Shown piece by piece: positions 45,069-53,336 of a stretch of DNA of 64,000 nucleotides (positions are counted from its first letter, which is position 1; each line of letters begins with the position of its first letter). The position numbers and the translations under genes are program-made. The notes under the pieces are model-generated. The model did no database searches. It had not been told where the DNA came from and worked only from the letters and a program-made list of their open reading frames with translations. The DNA comes from Nostoc sp. JL34. Its GTDB lineage: Bacteria; Cyanobacteriota; Cyanobacteriia; Cyanobacteriales; Nostocaceae. The stretch is from positions 45,729-109,728 of the forward strand of contig NZ_JABXKQ010000135.1 in NCBI RefSeq assembly GCF_017114945.1. Direction: 5' to 3'.

Positions 45069-46149
45069 TTGGCTCTTTTCCCACTCTAATCGTTGAGATG
45101 TCTGTCTCAGTTCTCCCCTGGATGAGTCCTGTTTATTCATGACTCGCTACCACATGATCTTTCTGGCGAGAATAATCTTTTCTCACCACATTCACTTCTC
45201 ACATCCATATTTGAATTTGTATCCAATTGGAAGCTATTTAAGGCTTTAAAAATGAGCCAAATAAAACTTCTTATTAACTATACATTTCATGAAAAAAATG
45301 ATTAGTTTGTTCAAACTGAGCTTAGAAAAAAATCTTAACATTTATTTAACTACGTATTCAATGAACATTTTAGCTTTGACCATAAAACCTTACCCAAAGT
45401 CTTTTTAGAAAAAATTAAGCCTCTGACAACTGGATATTGTCTAATTTGTTAATGATTTTAATATTTAAGACATGATAATATTCTGCCATAAAGTTTACAG
45501 TTCCTTTATAAATTAATTCTGTTCATTCAGGTGACAAAACAATATTTATTTTGTCACCGATTATCTAAATATTTGAATCAAGATAAATTGAGGATTGTTG
45601 CTTTATAAAACACATATTGCATATATCATATTGTAAACAATGAACAGTTTATTTTGTATATATGTATACTGTTTATCTAGATTTACCTGCCTAAACAGAA
45701 AAGTATTTGAAAAAGAATATCATCACTCTTATAGATATAATTGCATTTGCTGGAAATAAAAATTAAATCGAAGATTATAAACCGGATATACACGAGGTTT
45801 TACTCGCCTTCATGGGTTGCAAACTCTGAATATTTCCTTCTCTAAATTCTATGCTCTGCATCGGCATGGCTGATTAGAGGCTGCTTGCATTGAGTCAGAG
45901 ACTTGATGAATTCGTTCCTATATGGAGTACAGGAATGGGTAACCACTATATATACCAAACATTTATAATAATTATTGGCAATATTTTTCATCTAAAAATT
46001 TAAATCAAAACTAATTTTTCATTGTGTTCAAAGTCATCGAATTTTGATGAGATAAAAGTAAGTTTTGAATACAAAAGAATAAAAGACTAGGATAATATGA
46101 TGATTAATGCACAAACAGATTGATAGGCAAAATTGCCGAGGATTTATTC
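45069..46149. promoter_or_regulatory. AT-rich divergent regulatory region between cnfR and the nif-type ferredoxin
   Basis: About 1.08 kb, strongly AT-rich and free of plausible genes. It should contain the promoters of both genes. One NtcA-type palindrome is noted at 45656-45669. GAGG at 46138-46141 is the ribosome site of the ferredoxin. Confidence 0.5.
45656..45669. promoter_or_regulatory. Candidate NtcA site GTA-N8-TAC
   Basis: GTATATATGTATAC matches GTA-N8-TAC. On the minus strand a TATGAT -10-like box (45625-45630) lies 25 bases downstream, close to the 22-24 of class II NtcA promoters, and would drive cnfR with a leader of about 550 bases. The region is AT-rich, so a chance match is possible. 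Confidence 0.35.
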
Positions 46150-46443
46150 ATGGCACAACTAACAGGTTTGACATTTGGCGGTAAAGCTTGGACACCAAAA
46201 TTCGCTCAGGAAATCGACAAGGACAAATGTATCGGCTGTGGCAGATGCGTTAAAGTATGCGGGTACAATGTGCTTGGATTGAAGGCACTCAATGAAGAAG
46301 GTGAATTTGTGGAAGATGAAGATGATGAAGAAATTGAACGGAAAGTAATGGCAGTTACTTCTCCAGAAAACTGTATTGGTTGTGAAGCTTGTTCACGGAT
46401 TTGTCCAAAAAACTGCTACACCCATGTTTCATTAAATAATTAA
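46150..46443 (+). CDS. fdxB: Nif-specific ferredoxin III, 2[4Fe-4S]
   Basis: 97 residues from ATG 46150 (MAQLTGLTFGG), chosen for GAGG nine bases upstream. Two cluster motifs are present: CIGCGRCVKVC, with an acidic loop after it (EDEDDEEIE), and CIGCEACSRICPKNC. The size and spacing match FdxB-type ferredoxins tied to nitrogenase, as in asr2513 next to patB of PCC 7120 (from memory). It probably feeds electrons to nitrogenase or its cofactor assembly. Divergent from cnfR and upstream of coxB, with two terminator-like hairpins in between. Confidence 0.9.
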   Translation: MAQLTGLTFGGKAWTPKFAQEIDKDKCIGCGRCVKVCGYNVLGLKALNEEGEFVEDEDDEEIERKVMAVTSPENCIGCEACSRICPKNCYTHVSLNN

Positions 46444-46543
46444 GGTTTTTGGAGTTAGTCAAAATTGTTGTTCGTTGAAGGAGGCACTGTTTGAATAAAG
46501 CGCAAATGCGCTAGGCAAGGTAACTTGAGGGGAATAATAAATA

Positions 46544-46575
46544 TTTACTGTAACTCATAAAAAGTTCACAGTAAA
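46544..46575 (+). terminator. Hairpin downstream of the fdxB-type gene
   Basis: TTTACTGTAACT pairs with AGTT-C-ACAGTAAA, with one bulged C and a CATAAAA loop. There is no T-run, so it may stabilise the 3' end rather than terminate. Confidence 0.45.
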
Positions 46576-46739
46576 CAAATCCGTAAATCGCAAACCGTTA
46601 GCTATTAACAAATTTAAACTTGCTGCTAATATAGCCTAATCAATATTAGGCCTAACAGTGCCCTTTTGGAACAACTAGCTTTTCTGAAAGTAGGGGGCTA
46701 ACTTTGTCATAGGAGTTGAAATATAATTTGTAATTTTTT

Positions 46740-46783
46740 GGGGGAAAGATATGGAAAAAATCTGGAAGTTTCCCCCTTTTTTT
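46740..46783 (+). terminator. Rho-independent terminator between fdxB and coxB
   Basis: GGGGGAAA (46740-46747) pairs with TTTCCCCC (46769-46776), followed by seven T's. It should separate ferredoxin transcription from the cox operon. Confidence 0.75.
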
Positions 46784-46870
46784 ATGGCTGCACGTTAGAA
46801 AGTTAATAAGTGAAAAGGAAATAGGGAATAGGGAATGGGGAATAGGTAACAATGCCCAATGCCCAGTGAC

Positions 46871-46938
46871 GCCACTTGCTCCACTTGGGGAGACCCCATC
46901 GCTTTTAGCGTCTCCCCTTGGGAGAAGACCGCAGTGGC
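46871..46938. repeat. Cruciform element, copy 2 (TGCTC / AGACCGC type)
   Basis: Outer stem GCCACT / AGTGGC, inner stem GGGGAGA / TCTCCCC. The unpaired TTGCTC and AGACCGC are as in copy 1 (35635-35680). It ends 64 bases before the coxB ATG, so it lies in or near the coxB leader. Confidence 0.75.
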
Positions 46939-47002
46939 TCCCCAATGCCCAATGCTCAGAAAATAACACCCCTAAAGACGGTTTACAAAGCAGGTAGCAT
47001 GT

Positions 47003-47992
47003 ATGCAACAAATTCCTGTTTCACTATGGACTCTGGTTGCTGGAATAGTAGTTACAGCAATCAGCATTTGGATTGGTCAAAACCACACTCTCATGCCGGT
47101 GCAGGCATCGTTACAAGCGCCTTTGGTAGACGGTTTTTTCAACGTCATGTTTACCATTGCGATCGCATTCTTCTTGGTGGTAGAAGGAACAATTCTAGTT
47201 TTTTTGGTTAAGTTTCGTCACCGTCGCGGTGATGATACTGATGGGTTACCAATAGAAGGTAACGTTCCCTTAGAAATCTTTTGGACAGCAATTCCAACGG
47301 TAATTGTCCTCGGTTTGGGCATCTACAGCGTAGATGTTTTTAACCAAATGGGCGGCTTTGAGCCTGCGGGTCATCCTCATTCAGCAGCTCATGTTGCTCA
47401 TCAGCCGGGAACTGCGATCGCTGCTACATTAAGCGATGCTTCTGAAGCAACAACCGCCCCATCAATTGCCCCAACAATTGGGATTGGCGCGTCCCCTCAA
47501 ACCCTTAACAAACCAGCCGACTTAGTTGTTGATGTCAAAGGGATACAGTACGCCTGGATATTTAATTACCCTGATAGTGGCATTACCTCTGGAGAATTGC
47601 ACATTCCCGTCGGTGCTGATGTGCAACTCAACCTTTCAGCACAAGATGTAATTCACTCATTCTGGGTGCCAAACTTTAGGCTGAAGCAAGATGCACTTCC
47701 TGGTATCCCTACCGAACTACGATTTGTCGCCACCAAACCAGGTACATATCCCGTAGTTTGTGCTGAGTTGTGCGGTGGTTATCACGGTTCAATGCGGACA
47801 CAGGTAATTGTCCACACACCGGAAGAATATGATAGCTGGCGGACAGAAAACCAGATTGCTCAACAGCAAAACCTCAATCAAGTCGTTGCAATTAATCCCG
47901 CCGACTTATCAACATCAGAGTTTCTCGCGCCCCACACCCATGATATGGGAATTAGTGCAGCAACTTTAGAGTCAGTAGTCATGAGTCATTAG
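47003..47992 (+). CDS. coxB: Cytochrome c oxidase subunit II (second oxidase)
   Basis: 329 residues. An N-terminal membrane helix (about 8-28) and a second (about 50-70) are followed by a periplasmic cupredoxin domain. The CuA site is CAELCGGYHGSM (Cys253 and Cys257 with His and Met), with the first His in VIHSFWVPNFR. It takes electrons from cytochrome c or plastocyanin. Position next to cnfR and fdxB suggests the heterocyst oxidase cox2, which removes oxygen around nitrogenase. An Ala/Thr-rich insert at about 125-165 is unusual. coxA and coxC follow. Confidence 0.93.
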   Translation: MQQIPVSLWTLVAGIVVTAISIWIGQNHTLMPVQASLQAPLVDGFFNVMFTIAIAFFLVVEGTILVFLVKFRHRRGDDTDGLPIEGNVPLEIFWTAIPTVIVLGLGIYSVDVFNQMGGFEPAGHPHSAAHVAHQPGTAIAATLSDASEATTAPSIAPTIGIGASPQTLNKPADLVVDVKGIQYAWIFNYPDSGITSGELHIPVGADVQLNLSAQDVIHSFWVPNFRLKQDALPGIPTELRFVATKPGTYPVVCAELCGGYHGSMRTQVIVHTPEEYDSWRTENQIAQQQNLNQVVAINPADLSTSEFLAPHTHDMGISAATLESVVMSH

Positions 47993-48107
47993 TCTTTGGT
48001 CATTAGTCTTTGGTCATTAGTCATTAGTAACTGACAAATGACACAAAACAAATGACAAAAAACAAAAGACAAAGGACAAAAGACAAATGACAAATGACAA
48101 AGGATAA
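47993..48107. repeat. STRR tracts between coxB and coxA
   Basis: TCATTAG/TCTTTGG heptamers are followed by their complement-type AATGACA/AAGGACA units, so the two halves can pair into a long hairpin around 48030. The tract ends four bases before the coxA ATG and contains its AAGGA ribosome site. Confidence 0.85.
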
Positions 48108-48111
48108 AAAT

Positions 48112-49800
48112 ATGACGCAGGTAGAATTTCCCCGGAATACTCCACCAGAAGAAAATAAACCGGAAATGGTGGCTGGCCACACCTCCCATCCGAAGGCGTG
48201 GAAATGGCAAGACTATTTTACATTTAATGTCGATCACAAGGTTATTGGTATCCAATACCTCGTGACGGCGTTTGTGTTCTATCTCATCGGCGGACTGATG
48301 GCTGTTGCTCTCCGTGTCGAATTAGCAACACCAGATGCAGACTTCCTCGACCCCAATCTGTATAACGCTTTCATGACCAATCACGGGACGATCATGATCT
48401 TCCTGTGGATTGTCCCTAGCGCCATTGGGGGATTTGGTAACTATTTGGTGCCGTTGATGGTCGGTGCCAGGGATATGGCGTTTCCGAAGCTGAACGCGAT
48501 CGCCTTTTGGTTAAATCCCCCAGCAGGTGCGCTCATTTTAGGGAGTTTCATTTTTGGCGGTTCGCAATCTGGTTGGACAGCTTACCCACCTTTGAGTTTG
48601 GTGACAGCACCAATCGCTCAAACTATGTGGATATTAGCGATCGTTTTGGTGGGAACTTCTTCAATTTTGGGTTCACTCAACTTTGTGATCACCATTTTGA
48701 TGATGAAGGTTCCTAGCATGAAATGGGATCAAGTGCCCTTATTTTGCTGGGCAATCTTGGCAACCTCTCTGCTGGCGCTACTCTCCACACCTGTATTAGC
48801 AGCCGGTTTAATTCTGCTGTTGTTCGACCTCAACTTTGGTACTTCCTTCTTTAAACCAGATGCGGGCGGTAACGTTGTAATTTATCAACACTTATTCTGG
48901 TTTTATTCTCATCCGGCAGTATATTTAATGATTCTGCCGATCTTCGGCATTATGTCGGAGGTAATTCCAGTTCACTCCCGCAAGCCAATCTTTGGTTATA
49001 AAGCGATCGCTTATTCTAGTGTAGCCATCTGCGTTGTGGGTTTGTTCGTCTGGGTACACCACATGTTTACCAGTGGCACACCCGGTTGGATGCGGATGTT
49101 CTTCACCATCTCCACTCTCATAGTTGCAGTTCCCACTGGCGTGAAGATTTTTGCCTGGGTTGCTACACTTTGGGGTGGTAAAATCCGCTTTACTGGTGCG
49201 ATGCTTTTCGCCATTGGCTTGTTGTCCATGTTTGTCATGGGCGGTTTAAGCGGTGTGACGATGGGAACAGCCCCCTTTGATGTTCACGTCCACGACACAT
49301 ATTATGTTGTCGGACATTTCCACTACGTTCTGTTTGGTGGTTCCGTGTTTGGCATCTACGCCGGTATTTATCACTGGTTCCCCAAAATAACCGGACGAAT
49401 GCTGAATGAAAACTTGGGACGCATTCACTTTGCCCTCACCTTCATCGGCACTAATCTTACCTTTTTACCCATGCACGAGTTGGGTTTAAAAGGAATGCCG
49501 CGACGAGTGGCAATGTATGACCCCCAATTCATCGACCTGAATCAAATTTGTACCTTTGGTTCATTTGTCTTGGCGGTATCGGTAATTCCCTTCACCATCA
49601 ACATGATCTACAGTTGGCTAAAGGGGCCTTTAGCAGGTGATAATCCTTGGCAAGCTTTGACCTTAGAATGGACAACTAGTTCACCACCTGCAATTGAAAA
49701 CTGGGAAGTGTTGCCAGTTGTCACTCATGGGCCTTATGACTACGGTCATGTTCATAGTACTGAAGTCCAGCCATCTGCAACACCGGAAGCTAGTGCTTAG
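48112..49800 (+). CDS. coxA: Cytochrome c oxidase subunit I (second oxidase)
   Basis: 562 residues from ATG 48112 (MTQVEFPRN); AAGGA lies upstream, and the in-frame MTKDKN extension is STRR-derived. Twelve hydrophobic helices are expected for the haem-copper core. Visible are NHGTIMIFLW with a haem a His, FWFYSHPAVYLMILP with the His-Tyr pair, VWVHHMFTSG with the two CuB histidines, and HDTYYVVGHFHYVLFGG with the haem a3 and haem a ligands. It reduces oxygen to water at the membrane. Part of coxBAC. Confidence 0.96.
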   Translation: MTQVEFPRNTPPEENKPEMVAGHTSHPKAWKWQDYFTFNVDHKVIGIQYLVTAFVFYLIGGLMAVALRVELATPDADFLDPNLYNAFMTNHGTIMIFLWIVPSAIGGFGNYLVPLMVGARDMAFPKLNAIAFWLNPPAGALILGSFIFGGSQSGWTAYPPLSLVTAPIAQTMWILAIVLVGTSSILGSLNFVITILMMKVPSMKWDQVPLFCWAILATSLLALLSTPVLAAGLILLLFDLNFGTSFFKPDAGGNVVIYQHLFWFYSHPAVYLMILPIFGIMSEVIPVHSRKPIFGYKAIAYSSVAICVVGLFVWVHHMFTSGTPGWMRMFFTISTLIVAVPTGVKIFAWVATLWGGKIRFTGAMLFAIGLLSMFVMGGLSGVTMGTAPFDVHVHDTYYVVGHFHYVLFGGSVFGIYAGIYHWFPKITGRMLNENLGRIHFALTFIGTNLTFLPMHELGLKGMPRRVAMYDPQFIDLNQICTFGSFVLAVSVIPFTINMIYSWLKGPLAGDNPWQALTLEWTTSSPPAIENWEVLPVVTHGPYDYGHVHSTEVQPSATPEASA

Positions 49801-49861
49801 TTAGTAGAGTGAGTAATGCGATCGCTCTCAAGGTGACTACAAGTTTTATTCATTTGAGTTC

Positions 49862-50090
49862 AGAACTCGAAAGGCCGAGCTTGGAACTCGAAAGGCCGAG
49901 TTCAGAACTCGAAAGGCCGAGCTTAGAACTCGAAAGGCCGAGCTTGGAACTCGAAAGGCCGAGTTCAGAACTCGAAAGGCCGAGCTTAGAACTCGAAAGG
50001 CCGAGCTTGGAACTCGAAAGGCCGAGCTTGGAACTCGAAACTCCGAGCTTGGAACTCGAAACTCCGAGCTTGGAACTCGAAACTCGGAAT
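49862..50090. repeat. Tandem array, 21-bp unit, about 11 copies (array 2)
   Basis: The unit is close to GGAACTCGAAAGGCCGAGCTT, with GTTCA variants; the last three units carry ACT in place of AGG. Each unit forms a small stem AACTCG / CGAGTT (best in the GTT variants) with loop AAAGGC. The units are contiguous, without spacers. It lies between coxA and coxC inside the operon. Frames stay open on both strands because of the 21-base period, so those frames are artefacts. Confidence 0.92.
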
Positions 50091-50226
50091 TTTGAGAATC
50101 CCTGAACAAGTTAAGAGTTGGGTTAAATAAGGATTTTGGATGAGGAATGAAAATTTTGCCGCTTCAGACTTCATTCTTCATTCAGGCTTCCACAACAGAC
50201 GCAGCGGATAATATTGTCAAAAATCT

Positions 50227-50826
50227 ATGACTATAGCTACAACGACGAGCGAAGATCACAGTGCAGGACACGAAGAACATCCAGATTTAAGAGTTTGGGG
50301 ACTTTTGACATTCCTCGCTTCTGAATCCCTGATGTTTGGAGGATTTTTTGCCACCTATTTATTTTTCCGAGGTACGACAGCGGTTTGGCCTCCAGAAGGA
50401 AGTGAAGTAGAACTACTTGTGCCGACGATTAACACCATTATTTTGGTGTCCAGTAGTTTCGTTATTCACTTCGGTGATACAGCGATTAAAAAGAATAACG
50501 TCAAGGGAATGCAACTGTGGTATGCAATTACTGCACTCATGGGGGCAATTTTCTTGGGTGGTCAGGTTTATGAGTACTCAACATTAGGATACGGTCTGAC
50601 TACCAACGTCTTCGCCAACTGCTTTTATATCATGACAGGGTTCCACGGTTTGCACGTTTTTGTGGGGCTGTTATTGATATTACGTGTATTGTGGCGATCG
50701 CGTCTTCCGGGTGAATATTCTGCAACCAATCATACTTTCATCGAAATGGCAGAAATTTACTGGCACTTCGTAGACATTATTTGGATTGTTTTATTCACCT
50801 TAGTGTACCTTCTTACTTTGTTTTAA
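50227..50826 (+). CDS. coxC: Cytochrome c oxidase subunit III (second oxidase)
   Basis: 199 residues with five membrane helices, the short bacterial form. Recognisable are WGLLTFLASESLMFGGFFATY, FHGLHVFVGLLL and the C-terminal YWHFVDIIWIVLFTLVYL, each within helix positions usual for the family. It stabilises the catalytic subunits. The 426 bases from coxA, mostly array 2, are unusually long for an operon. Confidence 0.94.
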   Translation: MTIATTTSEDHSAGHEEHPDLRVWGLLTFLASESLMFGGFFATYLFFRGTTAVWPPEGSEVELLVPTINTIILVSSSFVIHFGDTAIKKNNVKGMQLWYAITALMGAIFLGGQVYEYSTLGYGLTTNVFANCFYIMTGFHGLHVFVGLLLILRVLWRSRLPGEYSATNHTFIEMAEIYWHFVDIIWIVLFTLVYLLTLF

Positions 50827-50937
50827 AAGGGAGTGGGGCATTGGGCATTGAGTTATTCGCCTAGTCCCCAATCCCCAGTCTCCAGTCCCCATTACCCCTT
50901 ATCCCCAGAGGGGGCCCCACCATCCCCAATCCCCAAT

Positions 50938-51423
50938 ATGCAAGTTAATACAAACCAATTCTCATGGTTCCAGGTTCCAGAAGACATCAAAAATTTATTA
51001 ATTTTAGCTGCACAAAACTGGGAGAATACATCAGAATCAGAAAAATATATTCAACAAGCTTTAGCTAAAACTGGTGAAAATACAGATGTCTTGGTAGCAG
51101 CCTATAGATTTTTCTATTATAAAAATAATTATTCTCTTGCACTACAAACAACAGTCAAATTATTAGATAAAATTAAAGAACTAGAAAAATTCCCTGATGA
51201 CTGGGAGCAACTTAAGCCTATATTAGTCAATCGCAAAGAAGACCCACAAATTCGATTGTACTTAAATGCTTATGCTGCTTCTGGATTAGTACTAGCAAAG
51301 TTAGGAGCGATTGAGGAAGCAAAAGAAATCAGCACCAAAGTCAAAGAGATAGACGACAAGAATGATTTTGGAGCCGGAATTCTTCTGGATATTTTGACAC
51401 GTCCAGCAGAAGAAGATGATTAA
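50938..51423 (+). CDS. Helical TPR-like protein downstream of coxC
   Basis: 161 residues from ATG 50938; the upstream in-frame stretch is CCCCAAT-type STRR and not protein. Helix pairs resembling tetratricopeptide repeats are visible (NLLILAAQNWENTSESEKY, TDVLVAAYRFFYYKNNY, GLVLAKLGAIEEAKEIS). Soluble. It lies 111 bases after coxC on the same strand, so it may be the fourth gene of the operon. I recall a hypothetical gene in the same place in PCC 7120; the function is unknown. Confidence 0.75.
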   Translation: MQVNTNQFSWFQVPEDIKNLLILAAQNWENTSESEKYIQQALAKTGENTDVLVAAYRFFYYKNNYSLALQTTVKLLDKIKELEKFPDDWEQLKPILVNRKEDPQIRLYLNAYAASGLVLAKLGAIEEAKEISTKVKEIDDKNDFGAGILLDILTRPAEEDD

Positions 51424-51664
51424 TTAGTCAATGCGCTTCTCTACAAGACTATGTGTGAAAGAGTGGTGAGTGGGGAGTGGGGAGAGCAGGGGAGATGAGA
51501 AGACAAGGGGAAAAGAGGGATAAGGGGGAATTATTCAATAAGTCTCTCCCTTGTCTCCCGCCTCTTCCTTATCTACCTTGTCTCTTCTCAATGCCCAATG
51601 CCCAATACCTAATGCCCTTTTGGTGAACAATCATGAACAATTGGTTATCTGCATCATATTCCTC

Positions 51665-51775
51665 TTACTCTCTTTTGGGAGCAGCTAGTAATAGTAACTC
51701 TATCATTCCTGCTATTACCATACCTACTAAACTTCCTGCGAACAATATTCCTAATGTCTCTCCGATCATTATCAT
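51665..51775 (-). CDS. Possible 36-residue single-helix membrane protein
   Basis: ATG 51775 opens MIMIGETLGILFAGSLVG, continues as one hydrophobic helix (to LLLLAA) and ends PKRE. AGAAG lies eight bases upstream on the minus strand. The sequence has one 28-residue helix with a positively charged end, like many small complex-associated proteins of cyanobacteria. Gene-rich flanks and the clean topology support it, but its size gives little statistical weight. The opposite-strand frame here is Ser/Ile/Pro-rich and looks like its shadow. Confidence 0.4.
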   Translation of the reverse strand: MIMIGETLGILFAGSLVGMVIAGMIELLLLAAPKRE

Positions 51776-51805
51776 CCAATCTTCTGCGTTATCAATTTAA
51801 AAGTT

Positions 51806-52417
51806 ATGAAAGGTAGGGATTGGCTGCTAACGGGGGACGGTCAGCATCAAGCTTGTAAGTCTGTGAGAGCATGGGATTTATTGAGAGAGAATTATCGTCT
51901 TTATCGGTTTTTAACTGAGATGGAAGATGTTCTCAATAGTGTGGACGATCAAGCCAGTCGGCTGCCAGAAATTCGGATGCTTGTAAGGCGTTTAATAGTA
52001 AATTCTTACTGGGTGCAAACTCAAAATTTAGAGCCTTCACCCCAAACGGGAACCTCTGTTTTACTCCTATACGATGAATTGGGTTTTCCGTTGACTGTGC
52101 AAACAGTAACATTTGCACCGGGAACCCGATCAAACATTCATAATCATGGGACATGGGGAATAGTAGCGGTGTTAAAAGGTCAGGAAAAAAATACTTTTTG
52201 GCAACGCACCCATAACCCAGAATTTCAAGACAAAATTGAACCAACGGGAGAGCTTACTCTATTTCCAGGGGATATTATTAGCTTTACTCCCGATGCAATT
52301 CACTGTGTAGAAGCAGTGGGTGATGAACCAACTATGACTTTTAATGTTTACGGCGAAACTGATCCGAATGAGAGATTTGAGTTTGACTCAGTTACTCATC
52401 AGGCTAGGAATTTTTAA
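51806..52417 (+). CDS. Cupin protein of the cysteine dioxygenase type
   Basis: 203 residues. The cupin core has VTFAPGTRSNIHNHGTWG, with two His metal ligands, and GDIISFTPDAIHCVEAVGDE with the third. The layout resembles bacterial cysteine dioxygenase-like (CDO/3-MDO) enzymes that oxidise thiols with iron and oxygen; a Cys-Tyr cofactor pair is not evident. The helical N-terminus (about 15-75) is also CDO-like. It sits between the cox block and the nitrogenase-associated gene. Substrate unknown. Confidence 0.82.
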   Translation: MKGRDWLLTGDGQHQACKSVRAWDLLRENYRLYRFLTEMEDVLNSVDDQASRLPEIRMLVRRLIVNSYWVQTQNLEPSPQTGTSVLLLYDELGFPLTVQTVTFAPGTRSNIHNHGTWGIVAVLKGQEKNTFWQRTHNPEFQDKIEPTGELTLFPGDIISFTPDAIHCVEAVGDEPTMTFNVYGETDPNERFEFDSVTHQARNF

Positions 52418-52513
52418 TTAGGAATCGTCAGCATTAATTTCATCGGTTAGTACTTGGTGCTTTAGTATTCAAAGCGCCAAGTACAAACAATTGAGTAATT
52501 AGGAGATAGTTAA

Positions 52514-53029
52514 ATGGCAAGGGTAATTTTCTATAGCAAACCAGGCTGTAAAGGTGGTACTAAGCAAAAAGTTTTGCTAACAGCTGCCGGTCATGAGGTG
52601 ATACCATACAACCTGCTAACAGAACCTTGGACAGTTGAGCGGTTGCGTTCATTTTTTGGCGATCGCCCCGTAGCCGAATGGTTTAATCGTTCCTCTCCAA
52701 AGATAAAATCTGGTGAGGTGGTTCCTGAAAAAATTGATGCAGAAACCGCTTTGGTGCTGATGCTGAAAGAGCCACTGTTAATTCGCCGTCCTTTGTTAGA
52801 AATAGGCGACCGTCGCGAGGTAGGATTCGATGTAGAAAAGATTGATGCTTGGATTGGCTTAAAGCCTGTGGACGAATCCTTGCAAGAAATCAGCGAAAAT
52901 CTCATGAAGCAAGATTTGCAAAGCTGCTCCCACGGTCACGATCATAGTCATGAACACCACAATTCGCAAGGTGGCAGTCACGGTCATGGTTCTCAACAAC
53001 GCCAAAAACAAGGCAAATGCAACCATTAG
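52514..53029 (+). CDS. Nitrogenase-associated ArsC/Spx-like protein with a His-rich tail
   Basis: 171 residues. The thioredoxin-fold ArsC-like domain (about 1-117) has VIFYSKPGCKGGTKQK with a single N-terminal Cys (residue 12), LRSFFGDRPVAEWFN and LLIRRPLLEIGDRREVGF. This fits the 'nitrogenase-associated protein' group near nif genes. The last 35 residues are a His-rich tail (HGHDHSHEHH, GGSHGHG) that could bind nickel, zinc or other metals. A role in nitrogenase support is inferred from family and position. GGAGA upstream of ATG. Confidence 0.85.
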   Translation: MARVIFYSKPGCKGGTKQKVLLTAAGHEVIPYNLLTEPWTVERLRSFFGDRPVAEWFNRSSPKIKSGEVVPEKIDAETALVLMLKEPLLIRRPLLEIGDRREVGFDVEKIDAWIGLKPVDESLQEISENLMKQDLQSCSHGHDHSHEHHNSQGGSHGHGSQQRQKQGKCNH

Positions 53030-53222
53030 TACAAGACTTATGTAGTGATGTGACTTGTTAAGAGGTGGGTTATTGAGTTTGAGATGCGACAATGCTCTCA
53101 AGTATCAACATACAACTTTGGAGTGAATTAGTATTCGTAACATCTGAGACAACATGTCTCAGATGTTATAAAGCTAAACTTGCATAGGCATATTAAGAAT
53201 GCTTATATTGCAAGAAAAAACA

Positions 53223-53294
53223 ATGACAGCTACTTTATCTGGTTATCAACTCCTCGAAACCCTTCACTCTGGTAGTAATATCATGTCCGCCTAA
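53223..53294 (+). pseudogene. N-terminal remnant of a giant Ser/Thr-histidine kinase gene
   Basis: Twenty-three codons reading MTATLSGYQLLETLHSGSN then a stop. This matches the opening of the kinase domain in the multidomain sensor family (compare IAGYQIIEQLYSGSR at residues 11-25 of the 12725 gene). The rest of the gene is absent. An STRR tract follows the break. Confidence 0.6.
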
Positions 53295-53336
53295 TTAATT
53301 ATAATTCCCGCATCTGTGCAAAAACCAGGAAACCCT

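Noticed and set aside
49809..50109. Long repetitive frames on both strands over array 2
   Set aside because: Artefact of the 21-base period; no ribosome site and no non-repeat domain.
51633..51800. Plus-strand frame starting MNNWLSASYSS
   Set aside because: Ser/Ile/Pro-rich and looks like the shadow of the more protein-like minus-strand frame at 51665-51775.
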